A stretch of 64,000 bases of DNA from Rhyacophila brunnea (lineage: Eukaryota > Arthropoda > Insecta > Trichoptera > Rhyacophilidae), in assembly GCA_022495005.1 (NCBI GenBank), contig JAGYXB010001068.1:248001-312000 (forward strand), written 5' to 3'. The notes beneath the pieces are model-generated. The model worked only from the letters and a program-made list of their open reading frames with translations. It had not been told where the DNA came from and searched no databases. Below, in pieces: positions 1 through 11,629 of this stretch. How positions within the stretch are numbered: the first letter of the stretch is position 1; every line of letters begins with the position of its first letter. A program made the translations under genes and the position numbers.

Positions 1-2
1 TA

Positions 3-269
3 ATACTGAGGTTAAGAACAGGGCACACAATGGGCAAAAGTCCAAAGTCAAAAAGAAGCAAATCGCAACTCTGCGATGAATGTCATGTTTTAGAGGACAT
101 TGTACATATAGCACTACAATGCCCTAAATATGAACTTCACAGAGTACAACTGCAAATTGCGGATATCTATGAGAATTTCGACGAATTGAAGGTTGTCCTG
201 GCGGTGGATAAGACGGAAGAGCTAGGCAAAATTGTAAAGTTATTTAACAGAATAGGAGTGAAGACCTGA
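3..269 (+). pseudogene. C-terminal end of a non-LTR retrotransposon ORF2 (partial)
   Basis: The frame is open from the window edge, so the 5' part lies outside. It starts with LRLRTGHT, followed by a Cys-x2-Cys...His...Cys knuckle (CDEC, then VHIALQCPKYELHR). This arrangement, a short basic stretch and then a C-C-H-C knuckle ending in CPKY, is typical of the region after the reverse transcriptase/RNase H of R1/Jockey-group LINEs. The frame ends in a TGA at 267-269. About 88 residues are visible, so only the tail can be described. The exact clade cannot be fixed from this fragment. Confidence 0.7.
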
Positions 270-350
270 TCGACAGATCCCCTTCTAGAAGAGAAGAGGC
301 GATATGACAGCGAGTCGCAGTCAAAGCCTCGGTAAAATCACAGAAAAAAA
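270..350 (+). mobile_element. 3' UTR and A-rich end of the same LINE
   Basis: Directly after the ORF2 stop there is a short G+C-richer stretch (TATGACAGCGAGTCGCAG) that ends in a run of A near 343-349. That fits the 3' end of a retrotransposed copy. The boundary is approximate. Confidence 0.5.
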
Positions 351-1924
351 ACCTTAACTGCTTAAATTTTTGTGACCATTGTTACAAAATATTACCCACA
401 ATACGTAATGATAAAATAGATTTATCTCACAATAAAAAGATTTGCGCAAAGTGGACGATCATTGTATCGGTGAAAAGTGAGCGTCGATCGAAGTAATAAT
501 AATATGTGCGCCATTTTAAATATTAACCTGTTTATTTTTTGCTGCACAAATATCTTTTACGAAATATTCATTACAGACTTGAATAATTTTTAACTCATTC
601 GCACACGGTGAAAATATTTAAATTTGGAACAATGTTTATTTTTAAATATGTAAATTTAATAAAAATATATTACAGAACGATCAAAGTCACCATATATTAT
701 CGCAGTCGTTATATTCCGGCGGCACAGCTAAAAAAATGTTGATCTTTCATCACATAATGATTTAGTAATGCCATACTATATTGCAGTCGAGGTTTTCTTG
801 TTTTGATACTACGCAGAAAATTTTGGTCTTTTCCCATTCGTTTGGGAACGTAACATAACTCAATTAATTTTATTATCTTCAGGATAACTGTTTTACTCTT
901 TCTATAGTTTATGACGACAAGCATTTTAAATACGGTTTGTATTCTCTAATCTCTCAACAAAAATTAGAAATAAGAGCGGAATGCAGAAACATTTGTCATA
1001 ACTAAAATTTCCTTAGCAGAAAACACTATGCAGAAACATTGTCCTTAGTTAAGATCATTTCTATTGAAAATAATACCATATTTAAAAATTCTCTTTCCTA
1101 TAGTTTAGGTAAATTATTTTATAATTGTTAAACGATGACAAAAATCTGACAACTGCATTTTATAAATGCAATAACTAAAAATACATATTAATATTTAATT
1201 ATAATACTCCGTCATAAGTCATTATACGTGATTCCACAGGCACTGCAAGATATTTTTTTAACATGGTAACACTAGCGTCAAGTGTCATTCTATCATCTGG
1301 CATCTTGTATTTCTGCGGGCTGGCGTATAAAAGTAAAATAATATTCTGCAAATACATGCCAAACGAATTAACACTATCAATATCCATATTGAGATACATT
1401 GTTAAATGAATTTGAGTGTTTTATAGACATGCGAATTTATTTAGACAGCAGCTGTCAGTGGTAAATGGTAATACAGAAGAAGGCGTGTTCATAACAAAAT
1501 TAGTCTATGGTTAAGGATTCCTTAACTCTATACTCAGTATTGTCTATAGTTAAGTCATGCTTTTCGGCGACTTATCCTTAGGATCGAAATCTTAGATTGT
1601 GCATGCCGCTCTAAAGATCTCAGTCGATAATGAAGAACTCGTCACTCGAATTTATAATATTATATTGTATTAGAGTTATTAGACAATATAATGAGGAATA
1701 GATATTAAACTTTTCAATCGAGCAGTTTACAAACAATCTCTAACTCGAATAATCGTTCCTCGCATACTGTTTGTCCGAGAATAACGTGAAACTAATACTT
1801 AATTCATATAAGTAACTAACTTAATATTATCTTAATATATCTCTTAATATAATACAGTGTACGAGTACAACAGTATACAATAAAACAACCATAAAAACAG
1901 TTATTAATCAAATATTCAATTTCA
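351..1924. other. A+T-rich intergenic DNA, no supported gene
   Basis: Short frames only. One minus-strand frame at 1199-1399 (66 residues, ending in MTYDGVL) has fairly balanced composition, but I recognise no family and see no flanking exons, so it is not called as a gene. No clear repeat ends were found. Confidence 0.4.
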
Positions 1925-2240
1925 ATTTCAATTCAATTTATTTATTTTTTTAGCATATTGTGGACATTACAAATTATAAGCTTAAGACGTTCACAACATG
2001 ACATTTAGAAACAAAGAGATATAAAACAGTGTTACATAAAAAAAAAGAGATAGATCAGTAGATAAATTAGATAGGTACAAGGAAGTACACCGGATGAGTT
2101 AAGCAGACCCTATTTTAAGAATTTATAAAACAGCGTCCACCTAAACTCATTCTCACGTAGGTGGAATATATCAACACCCGAAGCATTTTCGTTGAACATA
2201 GTTATCGCCCTCCCAATTGGCATTACCAGTGGCAGGTTGG
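1925..2240 (-). mobile_element. Jockey/CR1-like LINE 3' fragment (copy A)
   Basis: On the minus strand this encodes the last residues of a reverse transcriptase (ITMFNE, then DIFHLRENEF and WTLFYKFLK) with the stop at 2110-2112. About 170 bp of 3' UTR follows, ending in AAATAAATAAATTGAATTG and a short ATTGAA-type tandem tail. The same ending occurs at 23.4-24.2 and 26.4-26.9 kb. It is 5'-truncated, as is usual for LINEs. Clade assignment (Jockey or CR1) is inferred from the C-terminal pattern. Confidence 0.75.
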
Positions 2241-4098
2241 TTCATATAAAATTATGCTCAGTAGTTGGACCTCATACCAGGTTAATTTTATCATCAGTCG
2301 ATTGATATTTTTTGTTAATTATGAATGTATCTTATAACTTTGTAGAAAAAGTTCAACCCTTTACGATTTCAGTTTTTTCTGCCAATAATTTCCGCTGATT
2401 TTTGATCGAAATAGACTAGCTCAACGGGTCATGGAAATGTGCATGTTGGTCATAACGAGAATCACAATTAAAGACAGCTGACATGTCATTCGGCAACTAC
2501 TGTAATACCGAGGTATATAAGAGACACTTATATTATGAACTGCCTCAAAATCCTGTTGTAAGTTTTTTAATTACCAGTTTCAAGCCTTATAATAATAATT
2601 ATACTTGAACACGAATTGCACCCATATGTAATGCCAAATCTATGAATTTTGTTTATCTGTAAAATGTGGACATTAAATATACAATATTAATAAAAGTTAT
2701 TAATAATAGTGAAACGATTGTTATACTATTTTTTTTAAATGTTTCCATCTTAGAAATGCGTCTTAAAATCAATCATTACATCACTTTTTTTTTAATCTTT
2801 AGTACCTTTCCCACATTTTTTGATATTATTACAATCCCACGATAGATTTCGTATTACAACGTTGTTACATTGGTCATGATTGGTTAAATGTGTAAAAGGA
2901 ATAAAAAAAAAAACAAGCGTACTTACATAAATAATATGTAATGTTTATTATCTATTTTAATATAATATTGAAGAAATAACAGTAAAAAATAAATTAATTA
3001 TATAATTACTTATTAAAAGGAACTATCCAAGCAGTGATAAAGTATTTTTTTTAATGCCAAAAGTTTTTTCTTTAATCCAGATATTTGTTTATTTGGCGAT
3101 TAATAACATAAAATGGAACTAATTACAACAAAATATAAAATACACTCATAAGTTTAATTGAATTCTATTGAGTCGTCCATTTCCAGAAATCATCTTGTCC
3201 AGTTTTGACCAAAAATGAACTGAATATGCAATTTTATTCCTATTTAAACTGGCACACACAAATTCTATTAAGAGTTCAAAACTAGTCTTTTAGAGTCAGT
3301 ATAATGGTTGAAAAACAACGTCCAATTTCAAAATGCATCTTGTCCGTCTGGTGGCCACTTTTAAATATCATCATTTCTATTGTTCACAGAGTGAGTATTT
3401 GAAACTTTCGCTCGATACGGGAAAGTATATCATGTTCCGAAAAACTTTCAAGTGTTTGATTGGAAAAGCTTCAAAGTTTAAATATTAAAAGCACTCGCTC
3501 AATGGCCCAAGAAAAAATGGCTATATTTTATAATTAAAGGTTCCATACACGTTTTTTTGTGAATATCTCAAAATAAAACAAAATGTACATGGTGGATTTT
3601 AGAAATGGGAAATAAATCAAAATCATGCGGTGACTATTATTTATTGTAAGGATTCTATTGAAAAATATTCACGTGCCTACCTACTATGTGATTTGTAGAA
3701 ATAATGGGAACTCAAATACCTAACGGGTAAGGAAAAGCAGGCAACCAATCTCGAATAAGGAAAAGTGCGGGATAAATTTTATTTAAACACTGACAACTGC
3801 TCTCGGTTTATGAATTGACGCTCATTTAATATTGGTGTATTACACAGTATTGCACGTCTATAATGCGTGGTTCATTTTCGTAGGACACTCACACATTCAA
3901 AAACCTGCATCAAAATTTACTGTATTGGTAAATACCTATCGGAATTCTATTTATTATCTGTTCTGTGGGTATATATTATTATCTTCAACTTAGGGTTTAT
4001 TACTATTTGAATCTTGGCGGGCAGTCGTAGCGGATATATTTTTAAAATAACACCATAATATTAATAATAAAGAGTTTATATTCATAATGTTATACTAT
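2241..4098. other. A+T-rich DNA, nothing recognised
   Basis: No open frame of note and no terminal repeats were identified. Several poly-A/T runs are present. Confidence 0.4.
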
Positions 4099-4735
4099 CA
4101 GTGGTAGTCAACCTTTACCGCCCACTTGTGTATCTCTGTAGTAGTAAATTTTTCTAACCGCCCACCGGTCCCACAGTAATTATTTATAAAGTAGGGAAGT
4201 AACTTTACTTTATAAATTTTATAAAGCAGAGTTACAGCGAGTTAAAGCATATAATAATATTTACTTACCAAATACAGGTCTAATAATTATAAGTCTGATT
4301 AAATTACATTTAATTAATTAAATTATTAATGAGATCCCTGAGGCTTGCTGCAAAACTAAATACTGGATATCCGGCTTAATATTTGTGAGGAAAAAACGAA
4401 GGTCTCCTCTTTCGGAAATATTCAGGCGGTTTTTTTTTTGGATCATAATATGATTAATAACACTAAAGCCTGATTCCACAAGATATGAGGTAGATAAAAG
4501 CATCAATACATGAATATAATTTTTTACATATTATTTAGATATAAGATAGGCATTTTTTATTTTGCCATAGGTTTACTATCGAATTTACGTTTACTTTCTT
4601 CATAATATCTAATTTCTAACAGCTTTTCTTGGCAAGTTGTGTCAGCTTTATTTATCAACATTTTTTAAAACCCTTACCGCCCACCATGAAAGCTGGAACG
4701 CCCACTAGTGGGCGGTAGGGACCAAGTTGATGTAC
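4099..4735 (-). mobile_element. hAT-type DNA transposon remnant
   Basis: The left end starts CAGTGGTAGTCAACC and continues into ACCGCCCACT. The right end carries the inverted counterpart (GTGGGCGGTAGGGACCAAGT). CAGTGG termini with a subterminal CCGCCCAC block are typical of hAT elements. A transposase tail lies between them on the minus strand. No clean 8-bp target duplication was found, so the right boundary is approximate. Confidence 0.7.
4318..4506 (-). pseudogene. hAT transposase C-terminal dimerisation region (ZBED5/FAM200-like), partial
   Basis: The frame reads STSYLVESGFSVINHIM, then RLNISERGDLRFFLTNIKPDI. The order Y-L-x-E-S-x-F-S, N-R-L, R-G-D-L-R-x-x-L, P-x-I is the C-terminal dimerisation segment of hAT transposases of the ZBED5/FAM200 type. 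The catalytic region is missing, so this is a relic rather than a working enzyme. It sits between the hAT-type ends at 4099 and about 4735. Confidence 0.75.
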
Positions 4736-5367
4736 AGAATCTATGGACTGCACGCAACTGGAAAATATAATAGAACAAAATTATCAATTTCTCTGTTAAA
4801 TGAGTCTTTTGTTTTCGCTTTACTGTTTATAAAAAGTTTTCGTAATATCAAAATCGTTGCCTCCCTGTATAAAAAGAGCTAAAAATGTTCTTTTTTTGAA
4901 TTTGTCATTTATCATTAAATTACTTATTTGCAAAGACGTTTGTTCTCTTTGAAACGGAACAAAAGATTTCTTAGATTGGTATACCATAATTGAATGCCAA
5001 AAACATTTCAATTTCGTCGAACAAGTAGGAAATCTAATATTATTATGAGCAAGGCTAGTTACGTAATAATTGAGAGGGTGATAGACCTACGTAAATTTGT
5101 TACCTATTGAAATTATTGGAGTATACTGGCATAACAGTGAAACACAATCTATTGTAATGCTTTACTGTTCATGCACAATAAAGAAGAATTTACTTGACTG
5201 ATGTAATTGTATTACCATAATGATGTAATTTTAAAAGATATAAAGGCGTGATGCGCGAGTGGTGCTCCACGAGCTAATTGCGGCACTTTTTGGAATTAAT
5301 CATTTAGGGTAGGACAAGATGCTGCTTGAAAATCTAATAAAACGTTTAAAATAATTTAAAATAATAA
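4736..5367. other. A+T-rich spacer, no gene seen
   Basis: A minus-strand frame of about 63 codons near 4820-5011 has no recognisable features and is probably chance. Confidence 0.35.
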
Positions 5368-5426
5368 TTACAAGATAAAAAGAACTTTTTATATACCACG
5401 TTTTTAAATTTCCTGGTGAATCATCT
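5368..5426 (+). repeat. Truncated copy of the TTACAAG family
   Basis: Only the first 59 bp of the family are present (ACAAGATAAAAAGAAC, then ATATACCACG). The full element described at 5635-6100 starts with the same sequence. Confidence 0.7.
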
Positions 5427-5634
5427 GTACTACTGTGGATTTCCACGACTGGTTTACTTGATAAATGTATCAATAATTTTATTAGGCATTCATATACCTA
5501 ATTATCATAAGTGCCTAAGTCAGTATTTTTTATTATTAACTATACACACGACAAGTATATTTAGGAAATATTCATTCAAAACGATTTCCGACTCCTGCTA
5601 AATATATGAATGAGCAATATTAATTATTAAATAA

Positions 5635-6100
5635 TTACAAGATAAAAATAACTTTTTATATACCACGTTTTTAAATTTTCTGTTGAATCATATAAACTTG
5701 ACAATTCTATGTATTAATAAATTCTTTTTTTTGTACTTAATACTGAATAGAATACTAAAATGTCATTTTGACATTTCATATTGATTTCCATAGTAACGCA
5801 CGTATATATTAATAATTTAGTTGCTAGGACCCCCTTAGCAACCAATAATAGTCTTTTACTTTTTACGATTTTTTTCCGAAATAACTTTCCATACAAAACA
5901 GAATTAACTGAAAATGAATTTAATTTTGCTTAAAGATTGCTAAACGTATTAAAAGAATGCATTGTCATCGTGTTATGATATATTCTAAAAGTTTCAAATG
6001 TCTAGTTAGTCGGGAAGTTAGTTAAAAATCGATTGAAAGATTTTTACTGGACAAACAACCACCGGACAAATAAGAATACGAGCTAATAAAAACGTTGTAA
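5635..6100 (+). mobile_element. TTACAAG/CGTTGTAA non-autonomous element, full copy
   Basis: Starts TTACAAGATAAAAA and ends AAAACGTTGTAA, so the outer 6 bp are inverted. Landmarks shared by all copies are GTTGAATCATATAAACTTGAC, TGATTTCCATAGTAACGCAC, a GTTGCTAGGACCCCCTTAGC-type block, AATTAACTGAAAATGAATTC, GTCTAGCTAGTCGGGAAGTT-type and CCGGACAAATAAGAATACG. No coding capacity for a transposase is seen. Superfamily is unknown; no reliable target duplication could be read. Confidence 0.8.
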
Positions 6101-6263
6101 AAATGTGTACAGCTGAATAATTAGAAATTACATTATTCTGCCCTTTGAACTGTATCGATAGTCACTTGTTTTAAGTCGTAGGCGTCGAGAAATATATATT
6201 TTTATTCAACGAATAATTCACAATATTTAAGAAACTAACATTTTTTTATTGAACAAATATTCT

Positions 6264-6623
6264 TTTTTGACCATGTACGATCCTAAGAAGATCATATGGG
6301 CCTCCACAGAGTGGAGATTTGTATTAACAGAATATTGTTTTTACGAGAAATGGATGTTGGCAACTTCATCAACCTAATGGCGGGTCCACATTGGCAACAT
6401 GTCGCCGGCAACCTCGTTAAATTTTACGTTAAGTATCATACTTATCGTAAAATTTAACGAGGTTGCCGGCGACATGTTGCCAGTGTGGACCCGGCATAAT
6501 AGGTCCATACTCATACTCGAACAGGAATTGAAAAACAATATGTATATTTGCCAGACTCAGGATTTGAACCTGGGACCCACGACACTATAAGCACGACGCT
6601 TAAATCGCCCGGCCATCGTGGGC
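6264..6623 (-). mobile_element. tRNA-derived SINE (family 1), interrupted by a foldback MITE
   Basis: On the minus strand this starts with a tRNA-like head (CCCACGATGGCCGG, then a B-box-like GGTTCAAATCC). It continues with the family body (TGGCAA..., AGTATGGACCTAT, GTGGAGGCCCATATGATC) and ends in an A-rich tail. A 121-bp palindromic element splits it at 6377-6497. Other copies lie at 24442, 24981, 27419 and 51531. Confidence 0.8.
6377..6497. mobile_element. Foldback MITE nested in the SINE
   Basis: The arms GGCAACATGTCGCCGGCAAC... and their exact reverse complement pair for about 36 bp around a 16-bp loop. The outer ends resemble ATGCCGTGTCCACACTGGC of the copy at 58408-58521. The flanks suggest a TA-type target, as for Tc1/mariner-like MITEs. 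The insertion point lies in the middle of the SINE body. Confidence 0.8.
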
Positions 6624-6659
6624 GTTAAAACAAGTTAAATAGTTTATTAAATAGGATTT

Positions 6660-7020
6660 CAAGTTATACACATTTAGATTTTTATAAAAATCGATGTTTT
6701 TTAAAATAAATATAAAAAATATTAAAACGATGAATTAGTCAAAAATCTAAACGTTAAAAAAACTTAATAAACTAAATTCAATAATAAATATGACCATAAA
6801 ATATAATGTAATAATAAGATGTGACCCTGCAACAAATTCACATTTTATTACAATTGTAAGTTTATCTTTGACTTTAAAAAAATCTTTTTAATGTTTTCAA
6901 ATACATATTTATTATTTAATTAATACAGTTGAAATTGTAAATTATCAAAAAAAACTCAAATTGCAAGCTTCGTATTTTTCCGCTAGGTTCTCTGTTGGCA
7001 TAAGGATCCCCCTTAAAGAG
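6660..7020 (-). repeat. 360-bp A+T-rich repeat (inverted copy at 12340)
   Basis: Contains AATAAGATGTGACCCTGCAA, TTGCAAGCTTCG and CCGCTAGG in the same order as the reverse complement of 12340-12720. No coding potential. Confidence 0.6.
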
Positions 7021-7069
7021 ATATACATCGACTTATTTGAATAAGTAATACTATGCAATGGCCCCTATT

Positions 7070-7508
7070 TTAGAACGTTTTTATTAGGTCGTATTCTTAT
7101 TTGTCCGGTGGTTGTTTATCCGGTACAAATCTTGCAATCGATTTTTAACTAACATCCTGACTAGCTAGACATTTGAAACTTTTAGAATATATCATAACAC
7201 GATGCTAACGCATTATTTTATTACTTTTAGTCATCTTTAAGTAGAATTGAATTGATTTTCAGTTAATTCTGTTTTGTATGAAAAGTTATTTCGGAAGAAA
7301 TCCGTAATCCAATCCACCATTATTGGTTGCTAGGGGTCTGGGGTCCTAGCAACTAAATTATTAATATATACGAGTGTTAATATGGAAATCAATATGAATG
7401 TCAAAATGACATTTCAGTATTATTTCTATCAAGTACATTTTTTTTGATCGTGTAAGCTAGTCAAGTCAAGTTTATATGATTCAACAGAAAATTTAAAAAA
7501 TGTTGTAA
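7070..7508 (-). mobile_element. TTACAAG family copy
   Basis: Reverse-orientation copy beginning AACGTTTTTATTAGG and carrying CCGGTGGTTGTTTATCCGG, the GTTGCTAGGGG block and GTTGAATCATA-type sequence. The other terminus has an internal deletion that removes the AAAGAACTTTTTATATACC block. Confidence 0.75.
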
Positions 7509-8019
7509 TTATTTTTGTTAGCATGTTGGTAGTCGAACGTATTTATTATTTATTTCATTTAAAATGTCAAGCCACTACTTATTCCAATTTTTCATATGAC
7601 GTTTAAATTATTTTTATTAAAAGAGTTAAATTTTAATTAAATACATTAGCTCTAAAAGTGTAATTTAATCAACAGTATCTAGGTAGAAAATAAAGACGTA
7701 TGCATTTATGATTCATATTTTAGAAACATTTGCGAGACATTCTCTTACGCGGTCGATCAGATAAATCGTTCTTCGTTTTGCTTTATTTTATCTGACGCGA
7801 ACGAATAATATTACATTGAAGACCGGCCGAACAAAAAGCGTTATTAATTACTCAATAAATCGAATTGCGTAAACACTTTCCATTTTAGACTTGTATGAAA
7901 CAATTATCTTACTAATAATGAAGTACGAATTGGAGTTATCAAAATAATAACATGTTACATTAATATTTACATAAAGATATGATTTCAATAAAGACTCAAA
8001 CCAAGGACAGAATAAAAAC
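7509..8019. other. A+T-rich spacer
   Basis: No gene or repeat boundary recognised. A minus-strand frame at 7848-8213 (121 residues) overlaps the following repeat and lacks family features. Confidence 0.35.
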
Positions 8020-8340
8020 GATGCATAAGTGCGAGTGAGAAAGTATTCGGCACCCTTATAATATCTGCGACACGCGCTAGAGTAAGATAAAAGGTTTACA
8101 GATATGTGAGATGATTTGCTGTGGTGTCGCCGCCAAATATTAGTTTGTTGCATAGCTAAGCGTCGATAACCTGCGAGCGCGTTGCTAAAATTGATATTTT
8201 TTGTGTTAAACATAAAGTCAGTGGTAAATATTTTTAGTTAATTAAGTTAAAAATATGGTTTTGTGTGTTGTATTAAAATGTGGTAACCGTACTGATAAGC
8301 AAGAAGATGGTATTACGTTTCATATGTAAGTTGATACACG
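8020..8340 (+). repeat. Repeat carrying a THAP-type first exon (copy 1)
   Basis: This stretch is matched in order by 62640-62744 plus 63606-63780, where a hAT element interrupts it. Shared landmarks are GTGCGAGTGAGAAA, a GTCGCCG block, CTGCGAGC, then a start codon and GGTAT-ACGTTTCAT. Being present twice argues that it is part of a transposon or transposed segment rather than a single-copy gene. Confidence 0.55.
8255..8325 (+). pseudogene. THAP zinc-finger N-terminal exon, partial
   Basis: The 24-codon frame MVLCVVLKCGNR...ITFH has the start of the C2CH THAP finger: Met, Cys-x4-Cys, the Asn-Arg pair and a Phe-His about ten residues later. The sequence then runs into a perfect donor, GTAAGT, at 8326-8331, so the exon would continue by splicing. 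THAP fingers are DNA-binding modules of P-element-type transposases and host regulators. The later Cys and His ligands would lie in a further exon that I could not find downstream. The second copy near 63690 is degenerate, with a stop in the matching frame. Most likely a transposase relic; a host THAP gene fragment is the alternative. Confidence 0.5.
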
Positions 8341-8758
8341 TTCGTGATAATTTATTTGTATATTAGGTATTATATATTTTAATATCAGTGACCTAGTGTT
8401 TCTTTAAAATAACTTAAATTATGGATATCTTTACCTAATTGTTGCATTTTGACCGCTTAAAAATACTATATAACGTAAAAAAAATAGAAAATTATATTTT
8501 AATTTTGAGCGTCTAGTGCGAGCACTAGCGAAATGGTCTATGGTCTCAAAAATTTGTGTACGAATGCGTTTGCTCGCCCACAAACCAAACGCACGGCACG
8601 CAGCTTCATCTAGCAATGAAATGGGTGGCGTCTAGATGTATCTATAGTCTAAGACCCAAACGCTTTGATTTGAGTATGACAGTTTATTCTATTACAACAC
8701 CAATACCATCAATAAGGGCACAAGTCTATTAGTACTGATTCTAATAATAATATGTATA
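8341..8758. other. Non-coding spacer
   Basis: Contains a G+C-richer patch at about 8500-8650 (GCGTTTGCTCGCCCACAAAC) that looks repeat-derived. I do not recognise its family. Confidence 0.3.
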
Positions 8759-9390
8759 CAGTACACCCTCGGTAATCCGCCGCTCGATTATCCAACAGCT
8801 ACTATAATCTCCGTTATTTTTATTAGTTTAAAGCACAAAATTAAGCTCTATAATTTGCCGGTATTCGATTGTCAAATTCAGTAATTCGCCGCGTACAAGT
8901 ATACAACGCAGATGAGACGGGCTTATTTTGGAAAATTCTCCTTCGTAAAACGTACGTTCATCGCGAAGAAAGTGCCCGAGGACCGCATCACAATTATACC
9001 CTGCTCCAATGCAACCGGGAAACACAAACTGAAGCTTTTGATCATAGGGAAAGTCAGGAATACTTAGCCATTCAAGAATATCTGTCTCACTGAACAACTG
9101 TTTAACTGCCGAAAGCGCGTTTACACACCGTAATTACAACAATTATTACGTTAATTACTACTAATTTATTAACTTAGTTTATAAATATGTATAATTTAGT
9201 AATTACTTAATTTTGATTATAAATAAAACCGTAATTTGCTAGTACAATTTTTCAAAAAATAAATATTTTTACGAAATACCTACCTGTTTTAATTTTTACC
9301 ATATTTTGTATGTATTCACTATAATCCGCCGCTTTTACTAATTGGACACTTGTCTGGTTTTTGCGATGGCGAATTACTGAGAGAGTACTG
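8759..9390 (+). mobile_element. pogo/Tigger element, internally deleted
   Basis: The left end CAGTACACCCTCGGTAATCC is matched by the inverted right end (ACTGAGAGAGTACTG, with AATTCGCC just inside). These are the classic Tigger-type termini. TA precedes the left end; the right flank is not clearly TA. A degraded transposase block lies inside (8887-9093). Confidence 0.85.
8887..9093 (+). pseudogene. pogo/Tigger transposase DDE-domain fragment, frameshifted
   Basis: The frame reads VQVYNADETGLFWK, the segment around the first catalytic Asp of pogo/Tigger/jerky-type transposases (Asp at 8911-8913). It continues RKTYVHREESARG. Beyond this the frame shifts: the alternative frame reads IIPCSNATGK followed by LLIIGKSG, the expected continuation. 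The rest of the DDE domain and the helix-turn-helix are missing. Non-functional. Confidence 0.85.
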
Positions 9391-11283
9391 CAGATCATTT
9401 ACTTAAAAAAAGTGCATCCCTATTCTGCTAAGCTAGATTTCTTATTGTTCTGCTTGAGGCGGGGACGTGCCTTCCGGGAGGCAAATAAATTATGATGCTG
9501 TTATAATTAAACTTTATGCTCCATCAGTGATAGTTTAGATTAGTCTTTAGATCAATGTTTGATTATTTACGATAGGTACCGAAACTGATACATTATCTTT
9601 TTAAGATATTATATAAATAATATAGTTTATTTATTATATACTGTGTGCAGCTGGACGAAATTGTAATGTTTTAATAAAAAAAAATTCATGTCACCTACCT
9701 ATTTATAATTAAGTAAGTGTAGCTGGAACATGTTTTTCATTAAATAATAAATGTTTCGGCTGGTCCTTACTCACCATACTATATAAAAGGTAAAATTTGA
9801 TACTGAATGTGCAGCAGTTTATTTATGTTAGATACGCAGAAGCTTTGTTATTTAATGTAAAGAGTATAATTAACAGTGGCGAAGACTCCATACTAGGCGA
9901 TTATTTAAAGCCTACCTTCTTACGAAAAATAATTTTTATTTTCATGTTGACGTATTTATATACAAATAACAATATATTCAATATGCCCAAAGACATCTAT
10001 CGTATATTCGTCATAATTTTATTATCTTTTCCCATATGTCAATAAGCACCATCAATGGCATCTCTCGAAAGTTTAAAAAAATAGAACACACCGCGTTTTG
10101 CTTCACAAATTGTATAGGATTATTTTCGCGTGAATCGGCGGGTTTCTCAATATGAAGTTTTTTTCTAATTATTTTAAAATGTATGGCGTCCCGCATGCAA
10201 ATGTACAAGCTGTTTTGTTAGCGCTTACGACGCGAGAGCACATTTAATCAAAATAATTAATAAGATAATTTAAATAATAATTTCTATGGGATTCAATCAC
10301 ATAAATATGTATTGATTGTTGTTTAAAATATAAAATAATTTATCTCGTGATTTTTATTTATTTATTAGTTCACTCATTAGACAATTTAGATATCTGATAT
10401 TGTACCTACCTAAGTCTGTGTTTTAAATATAGAAGTATTTTAAAATGTCTAGTTTTACGGGTTAAATTATAAATTGTTATGGAACATAATATATATATAC
10501 AACAACAGATATTTTCATAGATGATAGGTAATATATTTTGAGCGTATGTTACGTTTATAAATGCTTAGGAAAATACATAAGTAATTCAAACTAATTGCTT
10601 ATTTGTATGAACTAATTATAACAAACCAATTAAGCTTTTGAAATTTCTTCGTTTTAGCGTACCTATTCATCAGTAGTAATATTGGGTTATCTTCTTATTT
10701 CCCGCGAATATATCTGACAAACATGGTTACTCCCACAGCCTACCTCTTTCAAAAAGTCACCCTTCGCCACTGATATAGAACATGTTATGGAAAACAGATT
10801 TACAATGTATCAGTTATCAAATTAGCCTCATGAAACAAATAAAGAGCAATAAATAAATATTATAACGGTCCAAATACTATCAAATTTAGTATTTTAATCA
10901 CTCTTATTCTCTCTTAAAACAGTTTTAACATACAGGAGATGTTTTAAGTAATTTAAAATTTAAAAAAAAACAATTTTCAGTCCCGTTTTTCACGCTTTGT
11001 TTCAAAATATTTTAAAATTAATAAATAGCCAATATAAAAATTAAGCTTGACCACGTCACTGTCGTGTACAAGGGACGAAACACCCCTGTTTCCAAAAATT
11101 ACCCCTCTCCATTCTGTCACAACGTGTGAGGTGATAACTAAAATTTGGTGTTTTAATATTTTGCTTTTATTTAATGACAATAAGTTATCGCTTGATTATA
11201 CGGAAGAATTTTTAAATTAAAAACTGCTGGCTGATGGCAATAAGAAAGACAATTATTGTAGAATTAATAAAAAATATAATAAC
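9391..11283. other. A+T-rich DNA with small repeat fragments
   Basis: Fragments related to a recurring element end are seen at 9876-9925 (GTGGCGAAGACTCCATACTA) and about 10738-10775 (CACCCTTCGCCACTG); matches occur at 12134, 12885, 26340, 27690 and 36592. Otherwise no supported gene. Confidence 0.4.
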
Positions 11284-11556
11284 ATGGTCATATTAATTCA
11301 ATTAGAGTTTATTAAAAGTCTTCAATGGAAATGGGCTGGACACATAGCTCGAAAAAGAGACAATCGTTGGACAAATCTAGTCATCCAGTGGTATCCAAGA
11401 AGTACAAAACGTCCGCAAGGTAGACCTAGAGGCCGCTGGATCGATGAAATGATAAAGTTCTGCGGAAGTACGTGGCAACGCAATGCATAGAACCGAGAGA
11501 AGTGGAAGCAGCTTGAAGAGGCCTTCATCCAGCAGTGGATAGATTCAGGATTATGA
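11284..11556 (+). pseudogene. RTE-type endonuclease-reverse transcriptase C-terminal tail
   Basis: The frame contains LQWKWAGHIARKRDNRW, then VIQWYPR, then RPQGRPRGRWIDEM, then a tail matching EKWKQLEEAFIQQW. This WAGHxAR...RW...W.P...GRP..RW.DE...G..W pattern is the familiar extreme C terminus of insect RTE-group LINE proteins. A TAG at 11488-11490 breaks the frame, where a Gln would be expected, and translation in the same frame continues to TGA at 11554-11556. A short TGATGATGAT run follows, which fits the microsatellite-like 3' end of RTE copies. It lies just 5' of the UGT start. Confidence 0.85.
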
Positions 11557-11629
11557 TGATGATTAATTCAATAAAGTGTTACTGCTCTCATTCTGGGTAA
11601 TACATTAACAGAATTGTTATTTTTTCCAG

